DNA of 64,000 bases, taken from NCBI GenBank assembly GCA_033391075.1, contig JAWPMV010000001.1:4030001-4094000 (forward strand), written 5' to 3'. The stretch is from Bacteroidia bacterium. GTDB lineage: Bacteria; Bacteroidota; Bacteroidia; J057. Positions 1-7,668 of the stretch are shown piece after piece. The notes under the pieces are model-generated. The model was not told where the DNA came from. It worked only from the letters and a program-made list of their open reading frames with translations, and made no database searches. Both the position numbers and the translations under genes were made by a program. Numbering within the stretch: position 1 is the stretch's first letter; every line of letters starts with the position of its first letter.

Positions 1-885
1 TCCTGTGCATCCTGCCATACACAGGAAACTGGCTTTACCGATCCAGCCCGCTTTAGTGAAGGATTTGAAGGGGGACTAACGGGTGCTCACTCCATGCGAC
101 TCGGCAATGCAAATTACTTTACAGGAGCTCGGATGTTTTGGGACAAAAGAGCTGATGATCTGGAAGATCAGAGTACTCAGCCCATTCAAGACGGAATTGA
201 AATGGGATTTACGGCACTCTTTGGAGGCATGGACTCCCTTTCAGAAAAAATGGCTGCCCTCCCCTATTATCCTATTTTGTTTGAAAAAGCTTTTGGTAGC
301 GAGGAAATCAGTGAAGAGCGTATGCAAATGGCTCTTGCACAGTTTATCAGGAGCATGAAATCAGTCAATTCTAAATTTGACGAAGGATATGCAGCGGTTT
401 ATTCGCCCACTCAGATGGGTGATAATGTGGGAGCTGATTTTCCCAATTTTACAGCAGAGGAGAATCTGGGGAAACGCCTCTTTTTTGCAGCAGGTGGACG
501 AGGAGGAATGGGAGGAGGCAATTCTTGCAATACCTGTCATCAGGCTCCTACTTTTGCTTTAGGAAATAATTCGAGGAGCAATGGATTGGATGCAGGAGAA
601 ACTGTGATATTCAAATCTCCTTCGCTGAAAAATATAGCAGTTGTCGGAGGATATATGCATGATGGAAGGTTTGCTAGCCTCAGAGAGGTTGTGGATCATT
701 ATGCAGATGGAATTCAGGCAGGCCCAGCTTTGGATAATCGTTTGAGAATGCCTGGCCGAAATGGAACACCTGTTCGCCTGGATTTGACGAATAATGAGCG
801 AGAAGCTTTGGTAGCATTTTTGGAAACCCTGACAGATCAGGTATTGTTGGAAGACGATAAATTTTCAAATCCATTTTTGAACTAA
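1..885 (+). CDS. Di-haem cytochrome c peroxidase family protein (5' end outside window)
   Basis: The reading frame is open from base 1, so the N-terminus lies before the window. The first visible codons contain a CxxCH haem site (CASCH), and a second site (CNTCH) follows at about base 527. Two c-type haem motifs about 180 residues apart, with the partner segments HDGRFASLREVVDHY and MPGRN, match the bacterial CcpA/MauG-like family. These are periplasmic proteins that reduce hydrogen peroxide or oxidise a protein partner. The C-terminal part (LTNNEREALVAFLETLTD) is the usual family ending, so only the start, with any signal peptide, is missing. A strong terminator hairpin follows directly. Whether it is a true peroxidase or a MauG-like oxidase cannot be decided here. 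Confidence 0.9.
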   Translation, partial: SCASCHTQETGFTDPARFSEGFEGGLTGAHSMRLGNANYFTGARMFWDKRADDLEDQSTQPIQDGIEMGFTALFGGMDSLSEKMAALPYYPILFEKAFGSEEISEERMQMALAQFIRSMKSVNSKFDEGYAAVYSPTQMGDNVGADFPNFTAEENLGKRLFFAAGGRGGMGGGNSCNTCHQAPTFALGNNSRSNGLDAGETVIFKSPSLKNIAVVGGYMHDGRFASLREVVDHYADGIQAGPALDNRLRMPGRNGTPVRLDLTNNEREALVAFLETLTDQVLLEDDKFSNPFLN

Positions 886-894
886 GATACTTCG

Positions 895-920
895 AAAGGG
901 CAGCATCCTTGTTGCCCTTT
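895..920 (+). terminator. Rho-independent terminator of the peroxidase gene
   Basis: Inverted repeat AAGGGCA / TGCCCTT with a ten-base loop, followed by TTTTATCTTTTAT, starting ten bases after the stop codon. It may also serve the converging gene ending at 920. Confidence 0.75.
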
Positions 921-1582
921 TATCTTTTATAACCCTTCCAGTAGGAGAGAATATCCTGCCATTTTTGGGACAAATCTTTCACCCCTTCTTCAGAAGGACT
1001 ACTTAGTCCATGAACGGAAAACCAAACCTCACAGATCGCGAGGTCATCCGCATATTTTTCGGAATCAGTACTGAGGAGGTTATACATGCGGTACCAATTG
1101 TTAATCTGCGTTTCCGTAACCATACGGCTGTTTGCGTAATAAATCCAATTGGGGCCTTCCTGGTAAACCAGTAGCATGATCGAGGCCAAAGTAAGAGCTC
1201 TCCACAAATAAAGTGGGGGAAATCGTAGTTTATCGAAGTACATAAAGTTCTGGATTGTGTATTCAAAAATACCTTTGTATACAGCATTAGCCAAAGCAGT
1301 GCAGGGACATTCATTACATGTGGAAAACTTTTTTGAATTACCGGAATCCTGATAGTTCGACAGCTGGGAAAGCTGGAAACAGGGAAAGGCCCGAAGGCCA
1401 TATTCCCCTTTCATGATTGTGCTTTGGAACCCTTCTGGAACCCTCATGCTGCAAGCCCCGTTTCCCTTCAGTAGAAAGGAAACAACGCTCGGATGACAGC
1501 TTGATTTTCCTGGGCGTTGGTCATCTCGAAGTTTGGTTGTGTGTAGGTCTGTGCGCTGAGAGATCATGTATTTTTCAGACAA
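920..1582 (-). CDS. Hypothetical protein, 220 aa, possibly a decayed or partly spurious gene
   Basis: I do not recognise this protein. The C-terminal 120 residues look like genuine protein (regular aromatic and hydrophobic pattern, e.g. LYLWRALTLASIMLLVYQEGPNWIYYA and WFSVHGLSSPSEEGVKDL). The N-terminal 100 residues are Ser/Cys/Pro-rich with no clear pattern and include CNECPC. The frame opens right beside an intergenic repeat field (1583-1893), and no signal peptide is visible. The start is uncertain; one explanation is an older gene whose 5' part has been replaced or eroded by the repeats. It converges on the peroxidase gene. Confidence 0.45.
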   Translation of the reverse strand: MSEKYMISQRTDLHTTKLRDDQRPGKSSCHPSVVSFLLKGNGACSMRVPEGFQSTIMKGEYGLRAFPCFQLSQLSNYQDSGNSKKFSTCNECPCTALANAVYKGIFEYTIQNFMYFDKLRFPPLYLWRALTLASIMLLVYQEGPNWIYYANSRMVTETQINNWYRMYNLLSTDSEKYADDLAICEVWFSVHGLSSPSEEGVKDLSQKWQDILSYWKGYKR

Positions 1583-1659
1583 ATTAAATACAAGGTCCCT
1601 CGGCGCGCTGGAGCCCTAGCCCATCCAATCCTCGGGATGACAAGCTTGCTCAGGGCTTT

Positions 1660-1715
1660 GCGCGCACTCCTTTGTTTGCAAAACAAGGGAGTGTGGGCTT
1701 GAGGTGGTGGGTTTT
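1660..1715. repeat. Intergenic palindromic element, family A, copy 1
   Basis: Starts GCGCGCACTCC, has a central inverted repeat (ACTCCTTTGTTTGC / CAAAACAAGGGAGT) and ends GTGGGCTTGAGGTGGTGGG. Nearly identical to 1839-1894. It shares its frame (GCGCA..CCC..GGG..TGTGGGCCTGAGGCG) with 25351-25430 and 25813-25890. Confidence 0.85.
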
Positions 1716-1786
1716 GGACGCTTACGCCCTAGGCCCCTTTTCCTTGATGAAGAAAAGACTTCATATGACATTTTGTGCTCTTCTTT

Positions 1787-1806
1787 GGGCAGATTATAAT
1801 CTGCCC
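1787..1806. repeat. Perfect 20-bp palindrome, family C (GGGCAGAT type)
   Basis: GGGCAGATTA is followed immediately by its exact reverse complement and then CCTACC. Related hairpins lie at 4068-4093 and 42008-42037. Here it sits between two family A repeats with no gene next to it, so it looks like a dispersed element rather than a dedicated terminator. Confidence 0.8.
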
Positions 1807-1838
1807 CTACCATGCATGAATTATCTCTCTGTGGCCCG

Positions 1839-1894
1839 GCGCGCACTCCTTTGTTTGCAAAACAAGGGAGTGTGGGCCTGAGGCGGTGGGTTTT
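1839..1894. repeat. Intergenic palindromic element, family A, copy 2, abutting a stop codon
   Basis: Near-identical copy of 1660-1715. Its GGCGGTGGGTTTT end runs straight into the stop codon of the leftward gene at 1894-2199. The same placement is seen at 25813-25890. Confidence 0.85.
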
Positions 1895-2199
1895 CAGAGG
1901 CCAAAAACATATCCCTTCACTCCCTTATACTCCACCTTCACCCACATTCCCGATTGACATTCGATTTGCTGAATGCCTCCTTTACTTCCTTTTGCAATTA
2001 CTTCTTCATCACAAGGGATAATCCCGATTCGTTCGGCATCTATGCGAGGAGCTTTTCTAAGACTTAGTCCTAAGGGATTTTCTATGCAAATCCTTTCCTC
2101 AGACGCACTATCGTTCTGGCTGGCATAAGCGGGATAATAAAAGAGTCCCAGAAATATGCATTTGATGATGAGAAGTGAAATATATTTGAATGAAAACAT
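1894..2199 (-). CDS. Small secreted SH3-like protein
   Basis: This 101-aa protein has an N-terminal hydrophobic segment (ISLLIIKCIFLGLFYYPAYAS) that reads as a signal peptide or membrane anchor, followed by one SH3b-like module. The module shows GLSLRKAPRIDAERIGIIP, typical of the first strands of bacterial SH3 domains, and closes with WVKVEYKGVKGYVFGL. It parallels the N-terminal part of the next gene upstream (2230-3252; GLSLRAEAD, ITYKGKTGYSFGP), so the two are probably paralogues from a local duplication. Such domains usually bind peptides or cell-wall material in the envelope. No enzymatic domain is present. The stop codon touches a family A repeat. Confidence 0.75.
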   Translation of the reverse strand: MFSFKYISLLIIKCIFLGLFYYPAYASQNDSASEERICIENPLGLSLRKAPRIDAERIGIIPCDEEVIAKGSKGGIQQIECQSGMWVKVEYKGVKGYVFGL

Positions 2200-2229
2200 G
2201 ATAATCGAATTAAAAAGTTGATGTTGTAA

Positions 2230-3252
2230 TTAGCAGCAGTATCCACCTTCTCTACTCGCAACACGCTTAAGGATTTTTCCCGGCTCTGCATAGCGGCTTA
2301 GATATAAATAGGCGGAACCACCTCCCTCTCCTCTTCCGGCTCTGAACAATAGATCAGGAATATTATCTCCGTCCAAATCTCCTGCAAATTCAAGGATAAT
2401 TGATGACCAGTAATATTTTCTGTCTTGCGGATTCAGGTACTCCTTCATCTTATGGAGATCGAGCTTTTGAGATTTTCCCTGATATGTTACTTTCAGGCTG
2501 AAGTAAGGAGTTTCTTTTTCCCCCATCTCCCAGGGATTTTTGCGGACTAGTTCAGCATCCACTTCATGCAATTCTATCGATAGTTTCAATTGGTCTAGTT
2601 GAATGCTAGTGTCCTGCATGGACAAATCTGTATATTCTATCGGGCTAAAGTCCTTGATCTCCTTTCTTTCCTCCAGGCGAACTTTACTCCCAATCATGAA
2701 ACGAGAACCTCTTTCCAAACTGCTATCCTGTAGCCAGTAATCTGACAATTCCAACATTTCATCCATCCCCATTCCATATAAAAGAAGTTCAGGCTTAATC
2801 GCGGTCATTTTTCCTTTCCCACTTTCCCAATCCCACTCAAAACCATACCAGTGAAGCCTGGGATCATAATTTACATCACCCGTACAATGAGATCCGTAAT
2901 CCAGACGTACCTCCCGATTCATATCGGTGCTTTTCAATTGTTTTAATGGATTCAGGTAAGGCCCAAAGGAATAACCCGTCTTGCCTTTATAAGTAATCTT
3001 TCTCCAGAAACCTTCTACTCCACCAATCTTCACCAATTGTCCTACTTTTCCGTGATGCTTTACTTGCTTCCCAAAAGGAATGACCATCACTCTCTTTCCG
3101 GATACATCTGCCTCCGCACGTAGACTCAAACCAGAAGGAGCCATTACATTCAAATGCGTTTGGTCTTCATACCAGCGGCCTTGTCCAAATGCAGAAAGGG
3201 AAAAAATAAAGGCCAGTAAAATCGTCGTAGCTATTTGTGTGAATCTTTTCAT
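2230..3252 (-). CDS. Secreted SH3-domain protein with FG-GAP/VCBS-like C-terminus
   Basis: The 340-aa product starts with a clear signal peptide (MKRFTQIATTILLAFIFSLSAFGQ). An SH3-like module spans about residues 30-105 (NVMAPSGLSLRAEADVSGK ... ITYKGKTGYSFGPYL). The middle part (residues 110-280) is unrecognised. Near the C-terminus, FAGDLDGDNIPDLLFRAG is a calcium-binding loop of FG-GAP/VCBS type (DxDxDNxxD). The protein ends GGYCC. It lies 30 bp upstream of the small SH3 protein and is probably co-transcribed. Likely periplasmic or surface located; ligand unknown. Confidence 0.8.
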   Translation of the reverse strand: MKRFTQIATTILLAFIFSLSAFGQGRWYEDQTHLNVMAPSGLSLRAEADVSGKRVMVIPFGKQVKHHGKVGQLVKIGGVEGFWRKITYKGKTGYSFGPYLNPLKQLKSTDMNREVRLDYGSHCTGDVNYDPRLHWYGFEWDWESGKGKMTAIKPELLLYGMGMDEMLELSDYWLQDSSLERGSRFMIGSKVRLEERKEIKDFSPIEYTDLSMQDTSIQLDQLKLSIELHEVDAELVRKNPWEMGEKETPYFSLKVTYQGKSQKLDLHKMKEYLNPQDRKYYWSSIILEFAGDLDGDNIPDLLFRAGRGEGGGSAYLYLSRYAEPGKILKRVASREGGYCC

Positions 3253-3399
3253 TTTTTTCTCGATTAATGTGTTACTTGTTGTTTACATCGGTAAAACTAG
3301 TTGCCATGCCTTATAATAATCGGGGCTTTCGAATAAGTGCAGGCATTGTCCGAGAATCCGTATGGGAGCCCCAAGAATTTGATTTAAGCTGAAAACCTC

Positions 3400-4053
3400 A
3401 TGCAAAAACTCACTACACTACTAATTATCCTCACCTTTTGTATTGCGGCTTGCTCGCAAAGCACTTCAACTTCAACTTCCACCACAACTCCTGCTGAAGA
3501 ACCGAAAACTGAAGCCATGAGTCTCTTCAATGGGACGGACCTCAGTGGATGGGTTATTCACGGTACTGAGAAGTGGTATGTGGAAGATGGCCTACTTATC
3601 TGTGAAAGCGGGGAAGATGCTGCTTATGGCTACCTGAAAACGGAAAAGACTTTTAAGGATTTTGACCTGAGTCTGGAATTCAAACAGGAAGCCAATGGAA
3701 ATAGCGGTGTATTTTTTCGTTCCTCTATAGAAGAAGGAAGCGTAAAGATCAGTGGCTGGCAAGTCGAAGTGGCTCCTCCCAATCACGATACTGGAGGCGT
3801 TTATGAGTCTTATGGCAGGGGTTGGTTAAAGCAAATCCCCGATGAGGAAGAAGGAGACTTAATGATGGGCGAATGGAACCAGATGCGGATCAAAGTGGTC
3901 GGAGATCATGTTCAAACCTGGCTCAATGGAAATCCCAAAGTAGATTTTCACGATGAGAAGATCGGTGAGGCCATGGGATCAATTGCCTTACAGATTCATG
4001 ATGGAGGAGGGATAAAGGTCAGATGGAGAAATCTGGAAATGACGGAATTGTAA
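3400..4053 (+). CDS. DUF1080 (3-keto-disaccharide hydrolase-like) lipoprotein
   Basis: The 217-aa protein has a lipoprotein signal (LTFCIAACSQS; the Cys is the lipidation site), then a Ser/Thr-rich linker and one DUF1080 domain from about residue 40 to the end. Family landmarks are LFNGTDLSGWVIHG, a WYVEDGLLIC strand, DFDLSLEFK, GNSGVFFRSSIEEG, WNQMRIKVVGDHVQTWLNG and IALQIHDGGGIKVRWRNLEM. The fold is a concanavalin-like jelly roll, and members cleave 3-keto-glycosides or bind sugars. It would sit in the outer or inner membrane facing the periplasm. No polysaccharide-utilisation neighbours are visible, so the substrate is unknown. Confidence 0.9.
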   Translation: MQKLTTLLIILTFCIAACSQSTSTSTSTTTPAEEPKTEAMSLFNGTDLSGWVIHGTEKWYVEDGLLICESGEDAAYGYLKTEKTFKDFDLSLEFKQEANGNSGVFFRSSIEEGSVKISGWQVEVAPPNHDTGGVYESYGRGWLKQIPDEEEGDLMMGEWNQMRIKVVGDHVQTWLNGNPKVDFHDEKIGEAMGSIALQIHDGGGIKVRWRNLEMTEL

Positions 4054-4067
4054 TACCCAAAAAAACA

Positions 4068-4093
4068 TAGGGGCAGCTCTTTAGCTGCCCCTA
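4068..4093. terminator. Bidirectional terminator-like hairpin, family C
   Basis: TAGGGGCAGC / GCTGCCCCTA, ten perfect base pairs with a six-base loop. It is preceded by a run of A and followed by ATATATTTTT, between two convergent genes. The same GGGCAG/CTGCCC core occurs at 1787 and (as GGGACAGAT) at 42008. Confidence 0.75.
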
Positions 4094-4113
4094 CTATATA
4101 TTTTTAACTAGAT

Positions 4114-5673
4114 TTATCTCCTTCTTCTCGTAGTCTTCTTAATTCCCAACACTCCCAGCAATCCACGCGTCAATTCTCTGGCCACTGTCCGACCAATTTG
4201 TCTGACCATGGTATTTTTGGAGATGGCTTCGAAAGCAGTTTCATCTTTCTTTACCCTTCTCCGGGAACTGCCTCTAGCTTTACTTCTTTCTTCCCTTCTT
4301 TTTTCCTGGGCTTCATCTTCATTAAACTCCTCGATCTTCTTGTTTAGAATCTCGTAGGCACTTTCCCGATCTACATCCTTATTGTATTCACGTACCAGTC
4401 GAGATTTTTTCACAATACCATCGATCTCTCCTTTTGTCAAAACGTCCATACGTGATTGAGGAGCACGAAGCATGGTATAGGCCAAAGGAGTGGGTATCCC
4501 TTTTTCATTCAGGGCAGTAACAAAGGCTTCCCCAATCCCCAATGAAGTCAGGACATCCTTGGTTTCATAGAATTTGGTAAGAGGAAAGTTCTCTGCTGCC
4601 AGCTTGATAGCTTTACGGTCTTTGGCCGTAAAGGCACGAAGCGCATGCTGTATCTTTAGCCCCAACTGTCCCAATACATCATCCGGAATATCTGCCGGAT
4701 TCTGGGTTACAAAGAAGATCCCTACGCCTTTGGAACGAATCAGCTTGATAATAGCCTCTATCTGATCCAGCAACTCATCTGAAGCCTCCTCGAAGATCAA
4801 GTGGGCCTCATCTATGAAAATAACCAGTTCCGGACGATCCGAATCTCCTTGCTCAGGGAAAGTCGAATACACCTCAGCCAGTAAGCTCATCATAAAGGTC
4901 GAGAACATGGCCGGACGATCCTGAATATCCGTCAAACGGATAATGGATACAATTCCTTTCCCCTCATCATCAATTCGCACCAAATCCTCCACATCAAATG
5001 AAGGCTCTCCAAAGAAACGATCCGCTCCCTGCTGCTCTATGGTAATCAACTTACGCATGATCGCCCCAACAGAGGCAGTCGAAAGTCTTCCGTATTCTTT
5101 CTGCATTTCTTCCTTCCCTTCATTGGTCAGGTATTGCAGGGTCTTTTTAAAGTCAGGGAGATCCAAAAGTGGTAGTCCATGATCATCACAGTATTTAAAC
5201 ACTACCGCAACTACACCCGCCTGATTCTCATTCAGTCCGAGAATTTTTGAAAATAATACCGGTCCAAATTCAGTAACTGTTGCACGAAGTTTTACGCCAG
5301 GTTCATCAGAAATAGATAGCAATTCTACTGTAGAACCCGCCGCTTCAAAAGGAAAGCCTATTTCAGTATGACGTTCATCGATCTTGGGATGACCTCCACT
5401 GGGAACAGCAATTCCACTCAAGTCTCCCTTAATATCCATGAGGAGAGAAGGGATGCCCTGATTGGCCAATTGTTCTGCAACGATTTGTAGGGTTTTGGTT
5501 TTACCCGTACCCGTAGCTCCTGCTATCAGGCCATGACGGTTGAGGGTTTTGAGAGGAACAGAAATATAGGTTCCCGTTTGAACTTCTCCTTCAAAAACAG
5601 CAGCACCCAGGGTCAAAGAATCTCCTTTGAAGGTATAACCGCTAATAATGTGATCTATAAATTCGTCTTTCAT
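4114..5673 (-). CDS. HerA-like helicase, DUF853 family ATPase
   Basis: 519 aa. The Walker A motif GATGTGKT is near residues 52-59, followed by LLMDIKGDLSGIA, a signature of the DUF853/YjgR branch of HerA/FtsK ATPases. Walker B is LVIFIDEAHLIFE, and FFVTQNPADIPDDVLGQLG is the sensor region. The C-terminus is highly basic and ends KKTTRRRR, suggesting nucleic-acid contact. Family members form hexameric DNA-pumping ATPases in the cytoplasm. No NurA nuclease gene is adjacent, so a DNA-repair role is an inference from the family. The start at 5673 precedes the conserved N-terminal strand and is plausible. Confidence 0.9.
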   Translation of the reverse strand: MKDEFIDHIISGYTFKGDSLTLGAAVFEGEVQTGTYISVPLKTLNRHGLIAGATGTGKTKTLQIVAEQLANQGIPSLLMDIKGDLSGIAVPSGGHPKIDERHTEIGFPFEAAGSTVELLSISDEPGVKLRATVTEFGPVLFSKILGLNENQAGVVAVVFKYCDDHGLPLLDLPDFKKTLQYLTNEGKEEMQKEYGRLSTASVGAIMRKLITIEQQGADRFFGEPSFDVEDLVRIDDEGKGIVSIIRLTDIQDRPAMFSTFMMSLLAEVYSTFPEQGDSDRPELVIFIDEAHLIFEEASDELLDQIEAIIKLIRSKGVGIFFVTQNPADIPDDVLGQLGLKIQHALRAFTAKDRKAIKLAAENFPLTKFYETKDVLTSLGIGEAFVTALNEKGIPTPLAYTMLRAPQSRMDVLTKGEIDGIVKKSRLVREYNKDVDRESAYEILNKKIEEFNEDEAQEKRREERSKARGSSRRRVKKDETAFEAISKNTMVRQIGRTVARELTRGLLGVLGIKKTTRRRR

Positions 5674-5800
5674 TTTGTGTATAGGCTTGTTTCCAGAGAC
5701 AAATTAGTATTTTTTTAATTTTTTGTCTTTGAACTTGGGACGCAATTTTCCCAATAAGGTATCATGTTCTTCTTAAAATCCTAAGAAAAGCGCTTTGTGA

Positions 5801-7633
5801 TCACTTTTTTCGTTTGAATAAGCCTCCACTTTTTCGAGGGGCATCCAGAGACTTGATGGGTAAATTGGCATAGATAGCCATGATATTTACCCTTTCTTCC
5901 TCAAATTTCTCTACTTTCTCTACCAGTTCTCTCAACTCTTTCTTAAAATCGTCCTGCTCCACAACTGCAAAAGAAGGGTCCTGCCCGAATTTTCCTTCCA
6001 TTCCATTGATACTGAGTTGGATTTTTCCGGTTAAAGAGATTACCTGTGCTTTGAGGTTGACTATTTTGTCCAGAGACTTATTGGCGATATTGCGGATACC
6101 GATCAATGAAGTAGCAGCAGCCCCAATGGGAGCAGAAGCATTTTGTAAACCTTCAGAAGCTATATTGGAACTGGCGATACCGGTAAAGACTCCTACTGCA
6201 ATGGTCGATATATCAAAGAAGGTATTCCAGTTACGTTTTTTCTTGATGACCAGACCCAGGTGATTATCGATACGGATCAGTTTGTCATAGATATCTTTGG
6301 CAGCCTGCAAACTCTGTCCATAGGTCTTCTGGGTTTCTTCCGGATCATCTCTATCCAGAATGGTAATATTCAGGCTCTGCTCATCTGAGAGTTCTCCATC
6401 ACTTACCCTAAAGTGCAGGGTGATATTTCTTTTGCTTCCCTGTTGTTTTACGAAGTCAAAACCAGGTTTCCAGCTGAATTTTCTTTCCTCTGCATTAAAG
6501 TCATATCCATTGATTCCTCCATCATTGACCAGACTGAGGTCAATGTCCTCTAAGCCATTTCTATCCTGTACATCCAGGGTAATCAGCAATTCTTCATTCT
6601 CAAAAATCTCCTGATTCCGAAGCTGGGCTATTTTGGGAGGATAATTATTAGCTGCAACACGCACCATGATGGTGTCATAAACCGTAAAACTTCCATCGCT
6701 GGCAGAAAAGATCAGGGGATAGCCACTTGCCGCCTTTGCATAGGTAAAGCCGGGTTTCCACTGAAATTTCCCGGTATTTCTGTCAAAAGAGTAATCTCCA
6801 TTCCGTATATCTCCGGATTGAATACCATAGATGACCTTTTCTCCATCCTCATCAGTTGCCTTAACCTGAAAAGAAGAGCTTTTATCCTCTCCAAACACAT
6901 AGGTGCGGGTAGGGTTTCGAAAAACAGGCGGATGTTCTATATCTTCTATAAGGAAATATAGGTTCTTTTCATTCGCTAATCCTTTATCATCCTCTACTCG
7001 AAAAGTCAGGGTAAAATTGTTTTTCTTCGCCTGTTCATTGGTAGGGCTCCAAAGGAAGGTAGCTACGCGATCATTGACCTGGAAATAGGCATTTTCAAAT
7101 TGCTTCTCTTTATCCAAATCAACAAAATAACTCAGCTTGAGCTGGTCATTTCGATTTTTATCCAATCCCTCTATTACCAGGGCAAAATTCTCTCCTTCTT
7201 TCAGCTCAATCAATTTAGCGGTAAGATCGGTTCGAGAAGTGAGGGAAAGTTGCGGTCGGTATTGAGGGGCTTTGACAGTAATGATAGCAGCCTGGCTGGT
7301 TTGCTCTTCTGTCTGATCCTCGATTACCGTAAAAATAATGGGATGTGTACCAATATCCTCTACGCCGGGTTTCCAGATAAAAGTCCCTGTGGTTTGATCG
7401 ATTTCTCCTCCGCGAGTCCAGCTGAACTCAAACGTAAGAGGAAGACCATTGCCACTGGTTGCTCTAAGTGGAATGACAAGCTCTCGGCCCACAGTAATTT
7501 GTTTTGCAGGAATAGGAGCTAGTCTTAGCTTCTTCTTGGGGGCTGGTCCCTGCGATTGGTTTTGGGCTTGGAGAGCGGGGGAAAGGAGGATTGTAATTAG
7601 TATTAATGCTAGCGGAAAGCCAAAAATTCTCAT
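5801..7633 (-). CDS. Secreted Ig/cadherin-like repeat protein with coiled-coil C-terminus
   Basis: 610 aa with a signal peptide (MRIFGFPLALILITILLSPALQAQ). Four Ig-like modules of about 95 residues follow, each closing with an F-x-W-x-P signature: FIWKPG, FLWSPT, FQWKPG and FSWKPG. Each contains a strand such as FTVIEDQ, FRVEDDKG or FSASDGSF. From about residue 430 the protein changes to helical, charged sequence with a hydrophobic stretch (IAVGVFTGIASSNIASEG) and a coiled coil (FKKELRELVEKVEKFEEERV). It ends KRKK. It is probably a periplasmic or outer-membrane structural protein. It lacks a T9SS sorting domain. The function is unknown. Confidence 0.75.
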   Translation of the reverse strand: MRIFGFPLALILITILLSPALQAQNQSQGPAPKKKLRLAPIPAKQITVGRELVIPLRATSGNGLPLTFEFSWTRGGEIDQTTGTFIWKPGVEDIGTHPIIFTVIEDQTEEQTSQAAIITVKAPQYRPQLSLTSRTDLTAKLIELKEGENFALVIEGLDKNRNDQLKLSYFVDLDKEKQFENAYFQVNDRVATFLWSPTNEQAKKNNFTLTFRVEDDKGLANEKNLYFLIEDIEHPPVFRNPTRTYVFGEDKSSSFQVKATDEDGEKVIYGIQSGDIRNGDYSFDRNTGKFQWKPGFTYAKAASGYPLIFSASDGSFTVYDTIMVRVAANNYPPKIAQLRNQEIFENEELLITLDVQDRNGLEDIDLSLVNDGGINGYDFNAEERKFSWKPGFDFVKQQGSKRNITLHFRVSDGELSDEQSLNITILDRDDPEETQKTYGQSLQAAKDIYDKLIRIDNHLGLVIKKKRNWNTFFDISTIAVGVFTGIASSNIASEGLQNASAPIGAAATSLIGIRNIANKSLDKIVNLKAQVISLTGKIQLSINGMEGKFGQDPSFAVVEQDDFKKELRELVEKVEKFEEERVNIMAIYANLPIKSLDAPRKSGGLFKRKK

Positions 7634-7668
7634 ACTCAGAAAATTAAACGGGGCGGCAATTTACCAAA

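Noticed and set aside
1003-1401. 132-aa frame on the minus strand overlapping the 220-aa ORF
   Set aside because: It overlaps in another frame, and the 220-aa frame has the more protein-like C-terminus. Neither is certain.
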